From contig BLLT01000019.1 in assembly GCA_011958945.1 (NCBI GenBank), positions 1 to 33,406 of the forward strand: a DNA stretch of 33,406 bases. Reading direction: 5' to 3'. Both the position numbers and the translations under genes were made by a program. The DNA comes from Lachnospiraceae bacterium (lineage in GTDB: Bacteria > Bacillota > Clostridia > Lachnospirales > Lachnospiraceae). Shown here piece after piece: positions 24,609 through 32,590 of the stretch. The notes beneath the pieces were generated by a model. It did no database searches, was not told the DNA's origin, and worked only from the letters and a program-made list of their open reading frames with translations. How positions within the stretch are numbered: position 1 is the first letter of the stretch; each line of letters begins with the position of its first letter.

Positions 24609-24641
24609 AAACATGTTACGGAACTGATAAATAGGAGGAAG

Positions 24642-24664
24642 ATTGAAAATTAAAAATTTTCAAT
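24642..24664. repeat. 10-bp perfect inverted repeat in aminopeptidase leader
   Basis: ATTGAAAATT-AAA-AATTTTCAAT. No T-run follows, so it is not a terminator. It directly follows AGGAGGAAG (24633-24641), a strong but displaced Shine-Dalgarno. Confidence 0.7.
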
Positions 24665-24747
24665 CCAAAGTTTGTGTCTGCACGGCATCCACAAACTTCA
24701 TCATGCACAAAAAGCCGTGCAGAAATGAGGACAAAAATGGAAAATAA
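24643..24747 (+). CDS. Possible 34-codon leader peptide upstream of apeB
   Basis: AGGAGG at 24633-24638 lies 4 nt before TTG 24643, which opens a 34-codon frame to TAA 24745. It overlaps the aminopeptidase start (24737) in another frame. The peptide (MKIKNFQSKVCVCTASTNFI, then MHKKPCRNEDKNGK) has three Cys and no family I know. It could couple translation to the gene below, or be an accident of a misplaced ribosome site. TTG starts are uncommon, so confidence is low. Confidence 0.3.
   Translation: MKIKNFQSKVCVCTASTNFIMHKKPCRNEDKNGK
24668..24723 (+). promoter_or_regulatory. Pseudoknot-order paired stems upstream of the aminopeptidase gene
   Basis: Stem 1: AAGTTTGTG (24668-24676) with CACAAACTT (24690-24698), 9 bp perfect. 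Stem 2: TCTGCACGGC (24677-24686), inside the loop of stem 1, with GCCGTGCAGA (24714-24723), 10 bp perfect. The strands are in H-type pseudoknot order, with almost no first connector (0 nt). The stem 2 right strand ends 3 nt before GAGG (24727-24730), the Shine-Dalgarno of the gene. Either a pseudoknot or two exclusive hairpins is possible. Two perfect stems of 9 and 10 bp in 56 nt are unlikely by chance. Confidence 0.6.
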
Positions 24748-26185
24748 GAATGTGTGGGAAACATACAGCGTAGCACAGCTGCAGGAACTGGAAGACCATG
24801 CCAAAGAGTATATGGATTTTTTGGACAGGGGAAAGACAGAGAGGGAATGTGTGGATGTCATTGTAAATAAGATAGAAGAGGAAGGCTATCAGGAACTGCA
24901 GGCGTTGATAAAGGGAAAGAAAACCTTAAAAAAAGGGGATAAAGTATATGCGGTATGCATGAACAAATCCATCGTTATGTTCCAGATAGGGGAAAAGCCT
25001 ATGGCGGAAGGAATGAATATTTTAGGTGCCCATATCGACTCTCCCAGGCTTGACGTAAAGCAGAATCCGATGTATGAAGATGGGGGTTTTGCCTATTTGG
25101 ATACCCATTATTACGGAGGCGTGAAAAAATACCAGTGGGTAACAATTCCCCTGGCTATTCATGGGGTAGTTGTAAAGAAGGACGGTACAACGGTGGAAGT
25201 AAACATCGGGGAAAGCGAAGATGACCCGGTATTTTTTATCTCCGATTTGCTGATTCATCTGGCAACGGAGCAGCTGGAAAAGAAGGCAGCGAAAGTGATA
25301 GAGGGGGAAGCGCTGGATGTCATCATTGGCAATAAGCCTCTTTCCTTTAAGAAAGACAAAGAAGAGAATAAGGGTGAAGAAAATAAAAAGGATGAAAAGG
25401 ATGGGAAAGAGCCGGGAAAGGATGCGGTGAAAAAAGGTGTCCTGGCTATTTTGAAGGAAAGCTATGATATAGAGGAGGAAGATTTTATTTCCGCAGAACT
25501 GGAAGTAGTGCCTGCGGGAAAAGCCAGGGAAGCCGGATTTGACAGAAGCATGATTCTCTCATATGGGCAGGATGACAGAGTGTGCGCATTTTCTTCCTTA
25601 AAAGCTATGCTTGAAATTGAGGACGTGGAAAGGACGGCCTGCTGCATTCTGGTGGACAAAGAAGAAATCGGAAGCGTAGGCGCTACAGGGATGCAATCCA
25701 GATTTTTTGAAAATATGGTGGCGGAAGTGATGGAACTGGCTGGAGAATATAGCGAACTGAACGTGAGAAGATGCCTGGCATCTTCCTGTATGCTCTCTTC
25801 CGATGTGAGCAGTGCCTTTGACCCATCCTTTGCATCCAGCTTCGATAAGAAAAACGTGGCATACTTGGGCAATGGCATGGTATTCAATAAGTTTACCGGT
25901 GCGAGAGGAAAATCCGGTTCCAACGATGCCAATGCGGAATATTTGGGCCATATCCGGATGATTTTTGAGAAAGAACAAGTACATTTCCAGACGGCGGAAT
26001 TGGGAAGAGTGGATTTGGGCGGCGGCGGAACCATCGCTTATATTCTGGCGCTCTATGGGATGAATGTTATTGACAGCGGTGTGGCGGTATTAAACATGCA
26101 TGCTCCATGGGAAGCTACCAGCAAGGCGGATGTTTATGAAGCAAAACGAGGATATGTGGCCTTTTTGCGCAACGCGGAAATGTAG
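24737..26185 (+). CDS. apeB: M18-family aminopeptidase
   Basis: The start is ATG 24737 (MENKNVWETYSVAQLQELED) with GAGG 6 nt upstream. The 482-residue enzyme matches the M18 dinuclear metallopeptidases: H99 in GAHIDSPRLDV, D307-E310 in DKEEIGSVGATGMQ (catalytic Glu and metal ligand), the ligand Asp in SSDVSSAFDPSF, and H455 in NMHAPWEATSKADVYEA. It removes N-terminal residues, often Asp/Glu in this family, from cytosolic peptides. Between residues ~205 and 235 there is a Lys/Glu-rich low-complexity insert (EENKKDEKDGKEPGKDAV) not in the metal core. It follows pheT by 128 nt with no terminator, in a leader with strong paired stems. Confidence 0.92.
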   Translation: MENKNVWETYSVAQLQELEDHAKEYMDFLDRGKTERECVDVIVNKIEEEGYQELQALIKGKKTLKKGDKVYAVCMNKSIVMFQIGEKPMAEGMNILGAHIDSPRLDVKQNPMYEDGGFAYLDTHYYGGVKKYQWVTIPLAIHGVVVKKDGTTVEVNIGESEDDPVFFISDLLIHLATEQLEKKAAKVIEGEALDVIIGNKPLSFKKDKEENKGEENKKDEKDGKEPGKDAVKKGVLAILKESYDIEEEDFISAELEVVPAGKAREAGFDRSMILSYGQDDRVCAFSSLKAMLEIEDVERTACCILVDKEEIGSVGATGMQSRFFENMVAEVMELAGEYSELNVRRCLASSCMLSSDVSSAFDPSFASSFDKKNVAYLGNGMVFNKFTGARGKSGSNDANAEYLGHIRMIFEKEQVHFQTAELGRVDLGGGGTIAYILALYGMNVIDSGVAVLNMHAPWEATSKADVYEAKRGYVAFLRNAEM

Positions 26186-26191
26186 GCGTGA

Positions 26192-26232
26192 TTCCTCACG
26201 GCTGGGTAAGGTGCTAACTAAATGACATTGGG
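26192..26232 (+). repeat. Dispersed 41-nt element, copy 2
   Basis: TTCCTCACGGC, 11 variable bases, CTAACT-A-AAT-G-ACATTGGG, the same layout as at 18302-18342. It starts 7 nt after the aminopeptidase stop. The rest of the gap can fold: ATTGGG/CCCAAT, TCTTCCC/GGGAAGA and a GGGC..AGGGG/CCCCT..GCCC hairpin (26250-26274), but no T-run follows. Confidence 0.6.
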
Positions 26233-26302
26233 TCTTCCCTGCTTGATTAGGGCATAGGGGAAGAACCCCTGCCCAATTGGAAAGAAAAGAAAGCAGGACG
26301 CG

Positions 26303-27358
26303 ATGGATGGATTGAAAAAAACAGATTTTTACTATGAGCTGCCGGAGGAACTGATTGCCCAGGACCCGCTGGAGATTCGTTCCGATTCCCGGCTGATGCT
26401 GTTAAATAAGCATACAGGGGAATGGGAGCATCATATATTTCACGAAATTATCAATTATTTAGCACCGGGCGAATGTCTGGTGCTGAATAACACAAAGGTG
26501 ATACCGGCCCGGCTGATGGGGATAAAAGAAGACACCGGGGCGGCAGTGGAGCTGCTTTTGTTAAAACGGCGAAAAAAGGATGTCTGGGAAACTTTGGTAA
26601 AGCCGGGCAAGAAGGCGAAGCCGGGAACAAGGCTAAGCTTTGGAGACGGCCTGCTTGAAGGGGAAGTGCTGGAGGTGGTGGAGGAAGGCAACCGCCTGGT
26701 TCGGTTTTCCTATGAAGGGATTTTTGAAGAAGTGTTGGACAGGCTGGGGGAGATGCCCCTGCCGCCTTATATTACCCATAAGCTTCAGGACAAAAACCGT
26801 TACCAGACCGTATACGCAAAGTATGAGGGATCATCGGCTGCACCTACGGCCGGGCTGCATTTTACGGAAGAACTGCTTAGCAGGATAGAAGAAAAAGGTG
26901 TGGAAATCGCTTATGTCACTCTGCATGTTGGGCTTGGCACATTCCGCCCGGTGAAGGCGGAGAACATATTGGAACACCATATGCATTCCGAATATTATCA
27001 GGTGGGAAAAGATGCCGCAGAAAAGATAAACCGGGCCAAACAAAGCGGTAAACGGGTCATCTGCGTAGGAACTACCAGCTGCCGGACGATAGAAAGCGCG
27101 GCGGATGAAAACGGGATGTTGGAGGAGTGCTGCGGGAATACGGACATTTTTATTTATCCGGGATACCGGTTTAGAGTGATGGATGCCCTGATAACCAATT
27201 TCCATTTACCGGAATCCACTCTGGTGATGCTTGTGTCCGCCCTGGCGGGGAAGGATAATGTGCTTGCGGCTTACCGGGCTGCGGTGGAAGAGCGGTATCG
27301 TTTTTTTAGCTTTGGGGATGCGATGTTTATCACAGATTCCTTTACAAATTTCGAATAA
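26303..27358 (+). CDS. queA: tRNA preQ1(34) S-adenosylmethionine ribosyltransferase-isomerase
   Basis: The 351-residue protein has the family features: [20 protein letters not shown] then [12 protein letters not shown] near the start, [12 protein letters not shown] near 61, [14 protein letters not shown] near 175 with the active-site region, [10 protein letters not shown] near 213 and HSEYYQV, and the final [20 protein letters not shown]. It transfers and rearranges the ribosyl part of S-adenosylmethionine onto preQ1 at tRNA position 34, giving epoxyqueuosine on the path to queuosine. The gene is 117 nt after the aminopeptidase, and the ribosome site GCAGGACG before ATG is weak. No other queuosine gene or riboswitch is visible here. 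No terminator follows the stop; a PilZ gene comes 141 nt later. Confidence 0.96.
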   Translation: MDGLKKTDFYYELPEELIAQDPLEIRSDSRLMLLNKHTGEWEHHIFHEIINYLAPGECLVLNNTKVIPARLMGIKEDTGAAVELLLLKRRKKDVWETLVKPGKKAKPGTRLSFGDGLLEGEVLEVVEEGNRLVRFSYEGIFEEVLDRLGEMPLPPYITHKLQDKNRYQTVYAKYEGSSAAPTAGLHFTEELLSRIEEKGVEIAYVTLHVGLGTFRPVKAENILEHHMHSEYYQVGKDAAEKINRAKQSGKRVICVGTTSCRTIESAADENGMLEECCGNTDIFIYPGYRFRVMDALITNFHLPESTLVMLVSALAGKDNVLAAYRAAVEERYRFFSFGDAMFITDSFTNFE

Positions 27359-27499
27359 TGTTATATTCTATTAATGAGGGAAAATAGAGCAGATATTTGG
27401 CCTATGGCTGGATGGCTGCATGGAACATAGCGGTTGAGCATAGAAAAATTTGCATTCACGAAGAGCACAAAATTTGAGTAAAAGGAGCTGTGTGGGGTT

Positions 27500-27853
27500 A
27501 TGGAAGAGAGAAGAAAAGCGAAAAGAATGGATTTGCAGTCCACGATTACGGTGAAAAGGATTGATAACGGAAAGGACGAGGAAGTCAGCATTGATATCCA
27601 AGATTTGTCTAAATCAGGGATGGGATTTAACTGTAAGCAGGAATTAGAGGAAGGGGCGATTTACCAGTCTTCCATCGTCATATGGACGCAGGAGGTAATT
27701 CCCGCCTTGTTAAAGATTGTGCGCAAGCTGGACCGGGGGGAAAACGGTTATTTCTATGGGGCACAGCTGATGGGGTTGTCCGATATCGATAAATTCCGCA
27801 TTGCCGTTTACGAAGTAATCGGGGTGAGGGAAGATGAGGATGAGGACGAATGA
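27500..27853 (+). CDS. PilZ-domain protein (c-di-GMP receptor candidate)
   Basis: The 117-residue protein is a single PilZ domain. The RxxxR motif is R5-K-A-K-R9 and the D/NxSxxG motif is D35-L-S37-K-S-G40, both needed to bind cyclic di-GMP. The rest is beta-strand rich. The C-terminal ~10 residues are very acidic (REDEDEDE). It would sense cyclic di-GMP and act by protein contact, for example on motility or adhesion, but no such gene is adjacent. AAGGAG lies 12 nt before the ATG, a long spacing. It is alone between queA and the convergent tyrA, so its partner is unknown. Confidence in the domain is high. Confidence 0.9.
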   Translation: MEERRKAKRMDLQSTITVKRIDNGKDEEVSIDIQDLSKSGMGFNCKQELEEGAIYQSSIVIWTQEVIPALLKIVRKLDRGENGYFYGAQLMGLSDIDKFRIAVYEVIGVREDEDEDE

Positions 27854-27923
27854 CTTTCCTGTCATATAAAATAGTCTCTCGAAGTCTCGCTGCGCCTGGT
27901 TTTGAGAGGCCATGAAAGCAATA

Positions 27924-29060
27924 TTAAAGAAATACGGTATAGCCGCGGCTTTTTAAAAGGTCTGCGGCTGTTTTTATGGCATTTTCCTCATAAAATTCTA
28001 TCCGCAGGGCACCTTCTGCCAATTCCCGGTTGTGGACAATCCCGATATTTTTAATGCTGATATGCTGTCTGGCCAGGATGGTGGCAACAGTGGCCAGAGC
28101 CCCGGTTTCATCGGCAATATCGACCGTAATGGAGAAAGATTTTTTAATCGGGCCGCTGGAAGTTCCGATAAAGGAATCCCGGTAAACCCGCGCACCATCA
28201 AAAAAGCGGTAGATGGAGCTGGCATCCCTGGCGGAAAGGGTCTCTTTCAGGGAAGAAAGGGATTGGATGTAATTCTCCAAAAGGCGGACAATATTATCCG
28301 TATTTGTCAGGCAGATTTGCTGCCACATATCCGGCGAAGAAGAGGCAATCCGGGTGATATCTTTAAAACCCCCGGCAGCAACCATTTTCATTGTACCATC
28401 AGGGGAATCGCTTTCCTTTACCAGATTGACAAGGGAAGAAGCGATAATATGGGGCAGATGGCTGATGGCGGCGGTGACAAAGTCATGCTGTGCCGCGTCC
28501 AGAACAAGGGGGATAGCGCCCATAGCTGCCACCAGGTTGCGATAGCCTTCCAGCTTTTCGGCGGAGGTTTCTTTGGAAGGGGTAAGGATGTAATAGGCAT
28601 TTTCCAAAAGGCGGGCTTTGGAGTTCGGATATCCGAAACGTTCGCTCCCGGCCATGGGATGGCCGCCGATGAACTGGGCAGAAAGCCCCAGTGCTTCGAT
28701 ATGCTGGTGGATGCCCCCTTTTACGCTTCCTACATCGGTGAGGGTGCAGGAAGGGGAGAGGAATTGCTTTAATGTTATCAGGTTTTCATCATTGATGGAA
28801 ACGGGGGCACACAGGAAGATATAGTTACAGCCGGAAAAAGAGATATCAATAGATCTGACAGCCTGGTTGGCAACGCCTTCCCGAAGGGCCTGCTCCAAAG
28901 TGGCTTTATTTACATCATATACGATAATCCGGACATCCGGCAGGGAAGCCCGGAGCGCTTTGGCGATAGAGCCTCCAATAAGGCCGAAACCGATAAAGCC
29001 TATTTTTAATCCGTCTTTTAATCCATCCATAAAATATGCCCTTTCTATAATCCTATCCAT
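27924..29060 (-). CDS. tyrA: Prephenate dehydrogenase with ACT domain
   Basis: On the minus strand, 378 residues. The NAD(P)+ fold is near the start: GxGxxG in GFIGFGLIGGSIAKAL (G24, G26, G29). HPMAGSERFGYPNSKARLLE is the conserved substrate region, and ISHLPHIIASSLV with AAGGFKDITRIASSSP completes the catalytic part. Residues ~307-378 are an ACT domain (ITVDIADETGALATVATILA), probably for tyrosine feedback. It makes 4-hydroxyphenylpyruvate from prephenate. The start at 29060 has AAAGG with a 6-nt gap; an alternative at 29030 (MDGLKDGLKI) has AAAGGG with an 8-nt gap, so either may be used. It lies 3 nt after the DAHP synthase stop, so the two genes form an aromatic amino acid operon read from 30157. 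Confidence 0.95.
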   Translation of the reverse strand: MDRIIERAYFMDGLKDGLKIGFIGFGLIGGSIAKALRASLPDVRIIVYDVNKATLEQALREGVANQAVRSIDISFSGCNYIFLCAPVSINDENLITLKQFLSPSCTLTDVGSVKGGIHQHIEALGLSAQFIGGHPMAGSERFGYPNSKARLLENAYYILTPSKETSAEKLEGYRNLVAAMGAIPLVLDAAQHDFVTAAISHLPHIIASSLVNLVKESDSPDGTMKMVAAGGFKDITRIASSSPDMWQQICLTNTDNIVRLLENYIQSLSSLKETLSARDASSIYRFFDGARVYRDSFIGTSSGPIKKSFSITVDIADETGALATVATILARQHISIKNIGIVHNRELAEGALRIEFYEENAIKTAADLLKSRGYTVFL

Positions 29061-29063
29061 AAG

Positions 29064-30083
29064 TTACCTTTCAAATGTCCGTCCTACAAGGGTGCAGAAT
29101 GGCGCCAGCTCCGCTGTCAGCTTATCGAATTTTTCAAAAGTCAGCGACTGGGGGCCGTCGGAAAGGGCGCATGCGGGATTGTTGTGAACTTCTATCATCA
29201 GGCCGTCCGCCCCGCAGGCCACCGCTGCCTTTGCCATAGGCGCCACATATTTATAGGAACCTGTGGAATGGGAAGGGTCTGCGATAACAGGCAGATGGGT
29301 CTTTCCTTTTAAAACAGGAATGGCGCTTAAGTCCAACGTATTGCGGGTGGCCGTTTCAAAGGTACGAATCCCCCGTTCGCATAAAACCACATTGGGATTG
29401 CCCTCTGCAATGATATACTCTGCCGCATTGAGCCATTCTTCCACAGTAGCGCACAGCCCTCTTTTCAGAAGGACTGGAAGCCCGGAACGGCCGGCCTCTT
29501 TCAGAAGGATAAAGTTCTGCATGTTCCTGGCGCCGATTTGAATCATATCCACATATTTTACTGCCGCTTCGATGGCCTCCTGACATACCACCTCGCAGAT
29601 GGTGGCCAGCCCTGTTTCCTTTCCGGCAGCCTGCATATAGCGAAGCCCTTCTTCTTCAAGGCCCTGGAAAGAATAGGGGGAGGTGCGTGGTTTGTAGGCG
29701 CCGCCCCGTAAAATAGAAGCGCCGGACTTTTTCACGGCCTGGGCGATGCACATTAGCTGCTCTTCCGATTCTACGGCACAGGGGCCGGCCATAATGGACA
29801 TAGAACCGGGGCCGATAAATGTGTTTCCCACTTGCACGGCAGTTGGCTCTGGGTGGAATTTCTTATTGGCCAGTTTATAGGTCTCCGTTACAGGGACAAT
29901 CCTGTCCACGTCTTTAAAGCTAATCAGGTTTTCCGTAGGGAGTTTGGCCTTGTCGCCAACGATTCCGATAATGGTGACCTCTTCCCCTTGGGAAAGGTGG
30001 GTATTGAGCCCGCTGTTTTCTATGAAAGAGACAACGGATTCAATGCTTTTAGGTGAAGCGTTTGGTTTCATTACAATAATCAT
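29064..30083 (-). CDS. aroF: 3-deoxy-7-phosphoheptulonate (DAHP) synthase, type I-beta
   Basis: The 339-residue protein has an N-terminal ~70-residue ferredoxin-like regulatory domain (MIIVMKPNASPKSIESVVSF) and a catalytic barrel. The barrel shows SIMAGPCAVESEEQL with the metal-binding Cys, GGAYKPRTSPYSFQG, IGARNMQNF, LLKRGLCATVEEW, CERGIRTFETATRN and DPSHSTG. These are hallmarks of the AroG/AroF I-beta enzymes of Firmicutes. It condenses phosphoenolpyruvate with erythrose 4-phosphate as the first step of the shikimate pathway. Its product supply feeds the tyrA product 3 nt downstream. A promoter lies at 30164-30192. The site before ATG (GGAG, 13 nt away) is distant. A sedoheptulose or pentose-type kinase in this window touches the same erythrose 4-phosphate pool, but this is coincidence as far as I can tell. 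Confidence 0.95.
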   Translation of the reverse strand: MIIVMKPNASPKSIESVVSFIENSGLNTHLSQGEEVTIIGIVGDKAKLPTENLISFKDVDRIVPVTETYKLANKKFHPEPTAVQVGNTFIGPGSMSIMAGPCAVESEEQLMCIAQAVKKSGASILRGGAYKPRTSPYSFQGLEEEGLRYMQAAGKETGLATICEVVCQEAIEAAVKYVDMIQIGARNMQNFILLKEAGRSGLPVLLKRGLCATVEEWLNAAEYIIAEGNPNVVLCERGIRTFETATRNTLDLSAIPVLKGKTHLPVIADPSHSTGSYKYVAPMAKAAVACGADGLMIEVHNNPACALSDGPQSLTFEKFDKLTAELAPFCTLVGRTFER

Positions 30084-30163
30084 AGTTAATTTTCATCTCC
30101 GTCTGTTTTATTAGGTATAATATAATCAAAAATAAAATAGTTCTGAAAAGTACAGCCATGGAC

Positions 30164-30192
30164 AATATACCACTTCAACGCGTGAAAGTCAA
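30164..30192 (-). promoter_or_regulatory. Sigma-A promoter of the aroF-tyrA operon
   Basis: On the minus strand, TTGACT (30187-30192) and TATATT (30164-30169) each match 5 of 6 consensus bases and are 17 bp apart. The start would be near 30157, leaving a 74-nt leader. No T-box or leader peptide was found in it. Confidence 0.75.
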
Positions 30193-30260
30193 CAAAAGAT
30201 TCCGTCAAATCAGGGAAATCATTTTTTCAGAAATTTGCTATTCAAAATGTTTTATTTTGC

Positions 30261-30289
30261 TTGTAATATGCGGACAATTTTAGTAAAAT
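30261..30289 (+). promoter_or_regulatory. Sigma-A promoter of the EF-G-like gene
   Basis: TTGTAA (30261-30266) and TAAAAT (30284-30289) with 17 bp between. The start is near 30296, giving an 82-nt leader. It is divergent from the aroF promoter; the 294-bp gap between the two genes holds nothing else I can name. Confidence 0.55.
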
Positions 30290-30377
30290 ATACACATGGG
30301 AGTAAAAAGTGCGGTAGAACAATTTAAATATATCCTAGGCACAATGCCCAAAAACAGCAAAAATCGGAGGAATTCAT

Positions 30378-32465
30378 ATGAATGTTTACACAACTGACAA
30401 GATTAGAAACGTAGTGCTGCTCGGCCATGGGGGAAGCGGAAAGACCAGCCTGGTGGAAGCGATGGCTTATTTATCTGGTATTACTTCCAGGATGGGCAAG
30501 GTATCCGACGGCAATACGGTAAGCGATTATGGGAAAGAAGAGCAAAAGAGGCAGATTTCCATTTCCACATCGGTAATCCCGGTGGAATGGGAAGGAATTA
30601 AAATAAATATTTTGGATACCCCTGGATTTTTTGATTTCGTAGGGGAAGTGGAAGAAGCGGTAGCGGCAGCGGATGCGGCGATTATCGTTGTTTCCGGAAA
30701 AGCGGGCGTAGAAGTGGGAACGGAAAAGGCATGGGAAATGTGCGAAAAGTATAAGCTGCCTCGTTTTATTTTCGTAACGGATATGGATGTGGATAATGCT
30801 TCTTTCCGCCAGGTTGTGGAGGACATGACCAAATCTTACGGCAAGAAAATGGCTCCTTTCCATCTGCCTATCAGGGAAAATGAGAAATTTGTAGGTTATG
30901 TCAATGTCATTACGGAGACCGGCCACAGGTGGCAGGGGAAAGAAGTGGTTGACTGTGAGGTGCCGGAATACAGCAAGGCAAATCTGCAGCTTTGCAAGGA
31001 TACCCTTATGGAAGCGGTGGCCGAGACGAGCGAAGAGTTTATGGAGCGTTATTTCGGCGGGGAGACATTCTCCGATGCGGAAATCAGGGCGGCTTTGCGT
31101 ACGAACGTAATTGACGGCTCCATTGTGCCGATGACTATGGGCTCCAGCGTATTGTGCCAGGGGATTTATACCCTGTTAGACGATATTGTAAAATATATGC
31201 CCAGCCCGGAAAATAAAGAAGTGGCAGGGATTAACCTGAGAACGAATGAGATTTTTGAAGCTAACTATGATTTTTCCAAGACCAAATCAGCTTATATCTT
31301 TAAGACGATTGTAGACCCGTTTATTGGAAAATATTCTTTGGTAAAAATATGTTCGGGCGTGCTGAAAGTGGATGATTTGATTTATAACAGCGATAAGGAT
31401 ATTGAGGAAAAGGTAAGCAAGCTGTATGTGATGCAGGGAAGCAAGCCGTTGGAAATCAAGGAACTGCATGCCGGCGATATCGGCGCTATTGCCAAGCTGA
31501 CAGCAGCCAGGACCGGTGATACCCTTTCCACGAAGGCTACAACGGTCAAGTACGGCAAGACGGAAATATCCACACCGTATACTTATATGAGATACAAGGC
31601 GAAAAACAAAGCCGATATTGATAAAGTTTCCCAGTCTCTGCAGAAGATGACTCATGAAGACCAGACATTAAAGGTAGTAAATGACGCGGAAAACAGGCAG
31701 ACATTGATTTACGGTATGGGCGATTTGCATCTGGAAGTAATTGCCAGCAAGCTTGCCAATGAATATAAGGTGGAGATAGAACTCTCTGAGCCTAAGGTGG
31801 CATTCCGCGAAACAATCAGGAAGACTTCCGATGTGGAATACAAATATAAGAAACAGTCCGGCGGACACGGGCAGTACGGCCATGTAAAGATGCGGTTCTC
31901 ACCGTTGGATAACCTGGAGAAGTCTTTTGAATTCGAGCAGGAGGTGGTAGGCGGTGCAGTGCCTAAGAACTATTTCCCGGCAGTGGAAAAAGGTTTGCAG
32001 GATTCCGTACAGAAGGGGCCTTTGGCAGCATACCCGGTAGTAGGTGTGAAGGCCGTATTGTACGATGGCTCTTACCATCCGGTAGACTCTTCAGAAATGG
32101 CGTTCAAGATGGCCACCATCCAGGCATTTAAGAAAGGCTTTATGGAAGCGAACCCGGTGCTCTTAGAGCCCATCGCAAATATCAAAGTAACGGTTCCTGA
32201 TGCTTATACGGGCGATGTTATGGGCGACCTGAATAAGAGAAGGGGAAGGGTGCTTGGTATGAACCCGGTGTCAGGAAAGCAGATTATCGAAGCGGATATC
32301 CCGATGACAGGGTTGTTCGGGTACTGCACGGATTTGCGTTCCATGACAGGCGGACGCGGTACTTATGAATATAAATTTGCCAGATATGAGCAGGCTCCCA
32401 GCGATGTACAGAGCAAGGAAGTGGCTGCAAGGGCGGCGAAAGTGGCTGAGGGCAGCGATGACTAA
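30378..32465 (+). CDS. EF-G-like translational GTPase paralogue
   Basis: The 695-residue protein has all EF-G domains: G domain with Walker A GHGGSGKT (16-23), domain II and III (QKMTHEDQTLKV), domain IV (SGGHGQYGHVKMRFSPLD) and domain V (YEYKFARYEQAPSDV). The GTPase motifs are not canonical. The G3 motif is DTPGFFDF (80-87), where EF-G has DTPGHVDF, so the catalytic His is Phe84. The G4 motif NKxD is TDMD (134-137). Similar changes occur in EF-G2-type and clostridial paralogues, which may be weak or inactive GTPases. Genuine EF-G is expected elsewhere in the genome, next to rpsL/rpsG and tufA. SD GGAGG lies 8-12 nt before the ATG. A terminator follows 22 nt after the stop. Roles proposed for paralogues include ribosome recycling and stress, but none can be chosen here. 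Confidence 0.9.
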   Translation: MNVYTTDKIRNVVLLGHGGSGKTSLVEAMAYLSGITSRMGKVSDGNTVSDYGKEEQKRQISISTSVIPVEWEGIKINILDTPGFFDFVGEVEEAVAAADAAIIVVSGKAGVEVGTEKAWEMCEKYKLPRFIFVTDMDVDNASFRQVVEDMTKSYGKKMAPFHLPIRENEKFVGYVNVITETGHRWQGKEVVDCEVPEYSKANLQLCKDTLMEAVAETSEEFMERYFGGETFSDAEIRAALRTNVIDGSIVPMTMGSSVLCQGIYTLLDDIVKYMPSPENKEVAGINLRTNEIFEANYDFSKTKSAYIFKTIVDPFIGKYSLVKICSGVLKVDDLIYNSDKDIEEKVSKLYVMQGSKPLEIKELHAGDIGAIAKLTAARTGDTLSTKATTVKYGKTEISTPYTYMRYKAKNKADIDKVSQSLQKMTHEDQTLKVVNDAENRQTLIYGMGDLHLEVIASKLANEYKVEIELSEPKVAFRETIRKTSDVEYKYKKQSGGHGQYGHVKMRFSPLDNLEKSFEFEQEVVGGAVPKNYFPAVEKGLQDSVQKGPLAAYPVVGVKAVLYDGSYHPVDSSEMAFKMATIQAFKKGFMEANPVLLEPIANIKVTVPDAYTGDVMGDLNKRRGRVLGMNPVSGKQIIEADIPMTGLFGYCTDLRSMTGGRGTYEYKFARYEQAPSDVQSKEVAARAAKVAEGSDD

Positions 32466-32486
32466 GGCAGGCTAAAGATGGATGAT

Positions 32487-32539
32487 GCCGGTATTCTACG
32501 GGGATTGGTTTTTAATTTCCGTGGGGTATCGGCGTTTTT
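32487..32539 (+). terminator. Rho-independent terminator of the EF-G-like gene
   Basis: GCCGGTATTCTACGGGGA (32487-32504) pairs with TTTCCGTGGGGTATCGGC (32516-32533) over 18 positions, several by G-U, with an 11-nt loop. GTTTTTG follows. Confidence 0.85.
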
Positions 32540-32541
32540 GC

Positions 32542-32570
32542 TTGCCAGCGGGGTATTTAAGTGTTATTCT
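32542..32570 (+). promoter_or_regulatory. Promoter of the HEPN/MNT toxin-antitoxin operon
   Basis: TTGCCA (32542-32547, 5 of 6) and TATTCT (32565-32570, 4 of 6) with 17 bp between. The start is near 32577, just before two GGGCCAAAAGCC repeats. Confidence 0.55.
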
Positions 32571-32590
32571 TTTTATATTGTAGGATTCGG

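Noticed and set aside
24642-24664. 10-bp A/T inverted repeat as a pheT terminator
   Set aside because: The stem is A/T-only apart from a single G-C pair and is followed by CCAAAG, so it does not meet intrinsic terminator rules.
26250-26274. GGGC..AGGGG/CCCCT..GCCC hairpin as a terminator of apeB
   Set aside because: The stem is stable, but AATTGGAAAG follows with no T-run on either useful side.
27873-27909. GTCTCTC/GAGAGGC as a bidirectional terminator between the PilZ gene and tyrA
   Set aside because: The stem is 7 bp with a 20-plus nt loop and a weak T-run, so it is too weak to list.
28032-28772. A 246-codon plus-strand frame opposite tyrA
   Set aside because: tyrA is certain and the antisense product is Gly/Arg/Asp-rich with no recognisable domain.
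29391-29401. A third copy of the dispersed element (CACATTGGG)
   Set aside because: It lies inside the aroF coding sequence and lacks the TTCCTCACGGC and CTAACT blocks.
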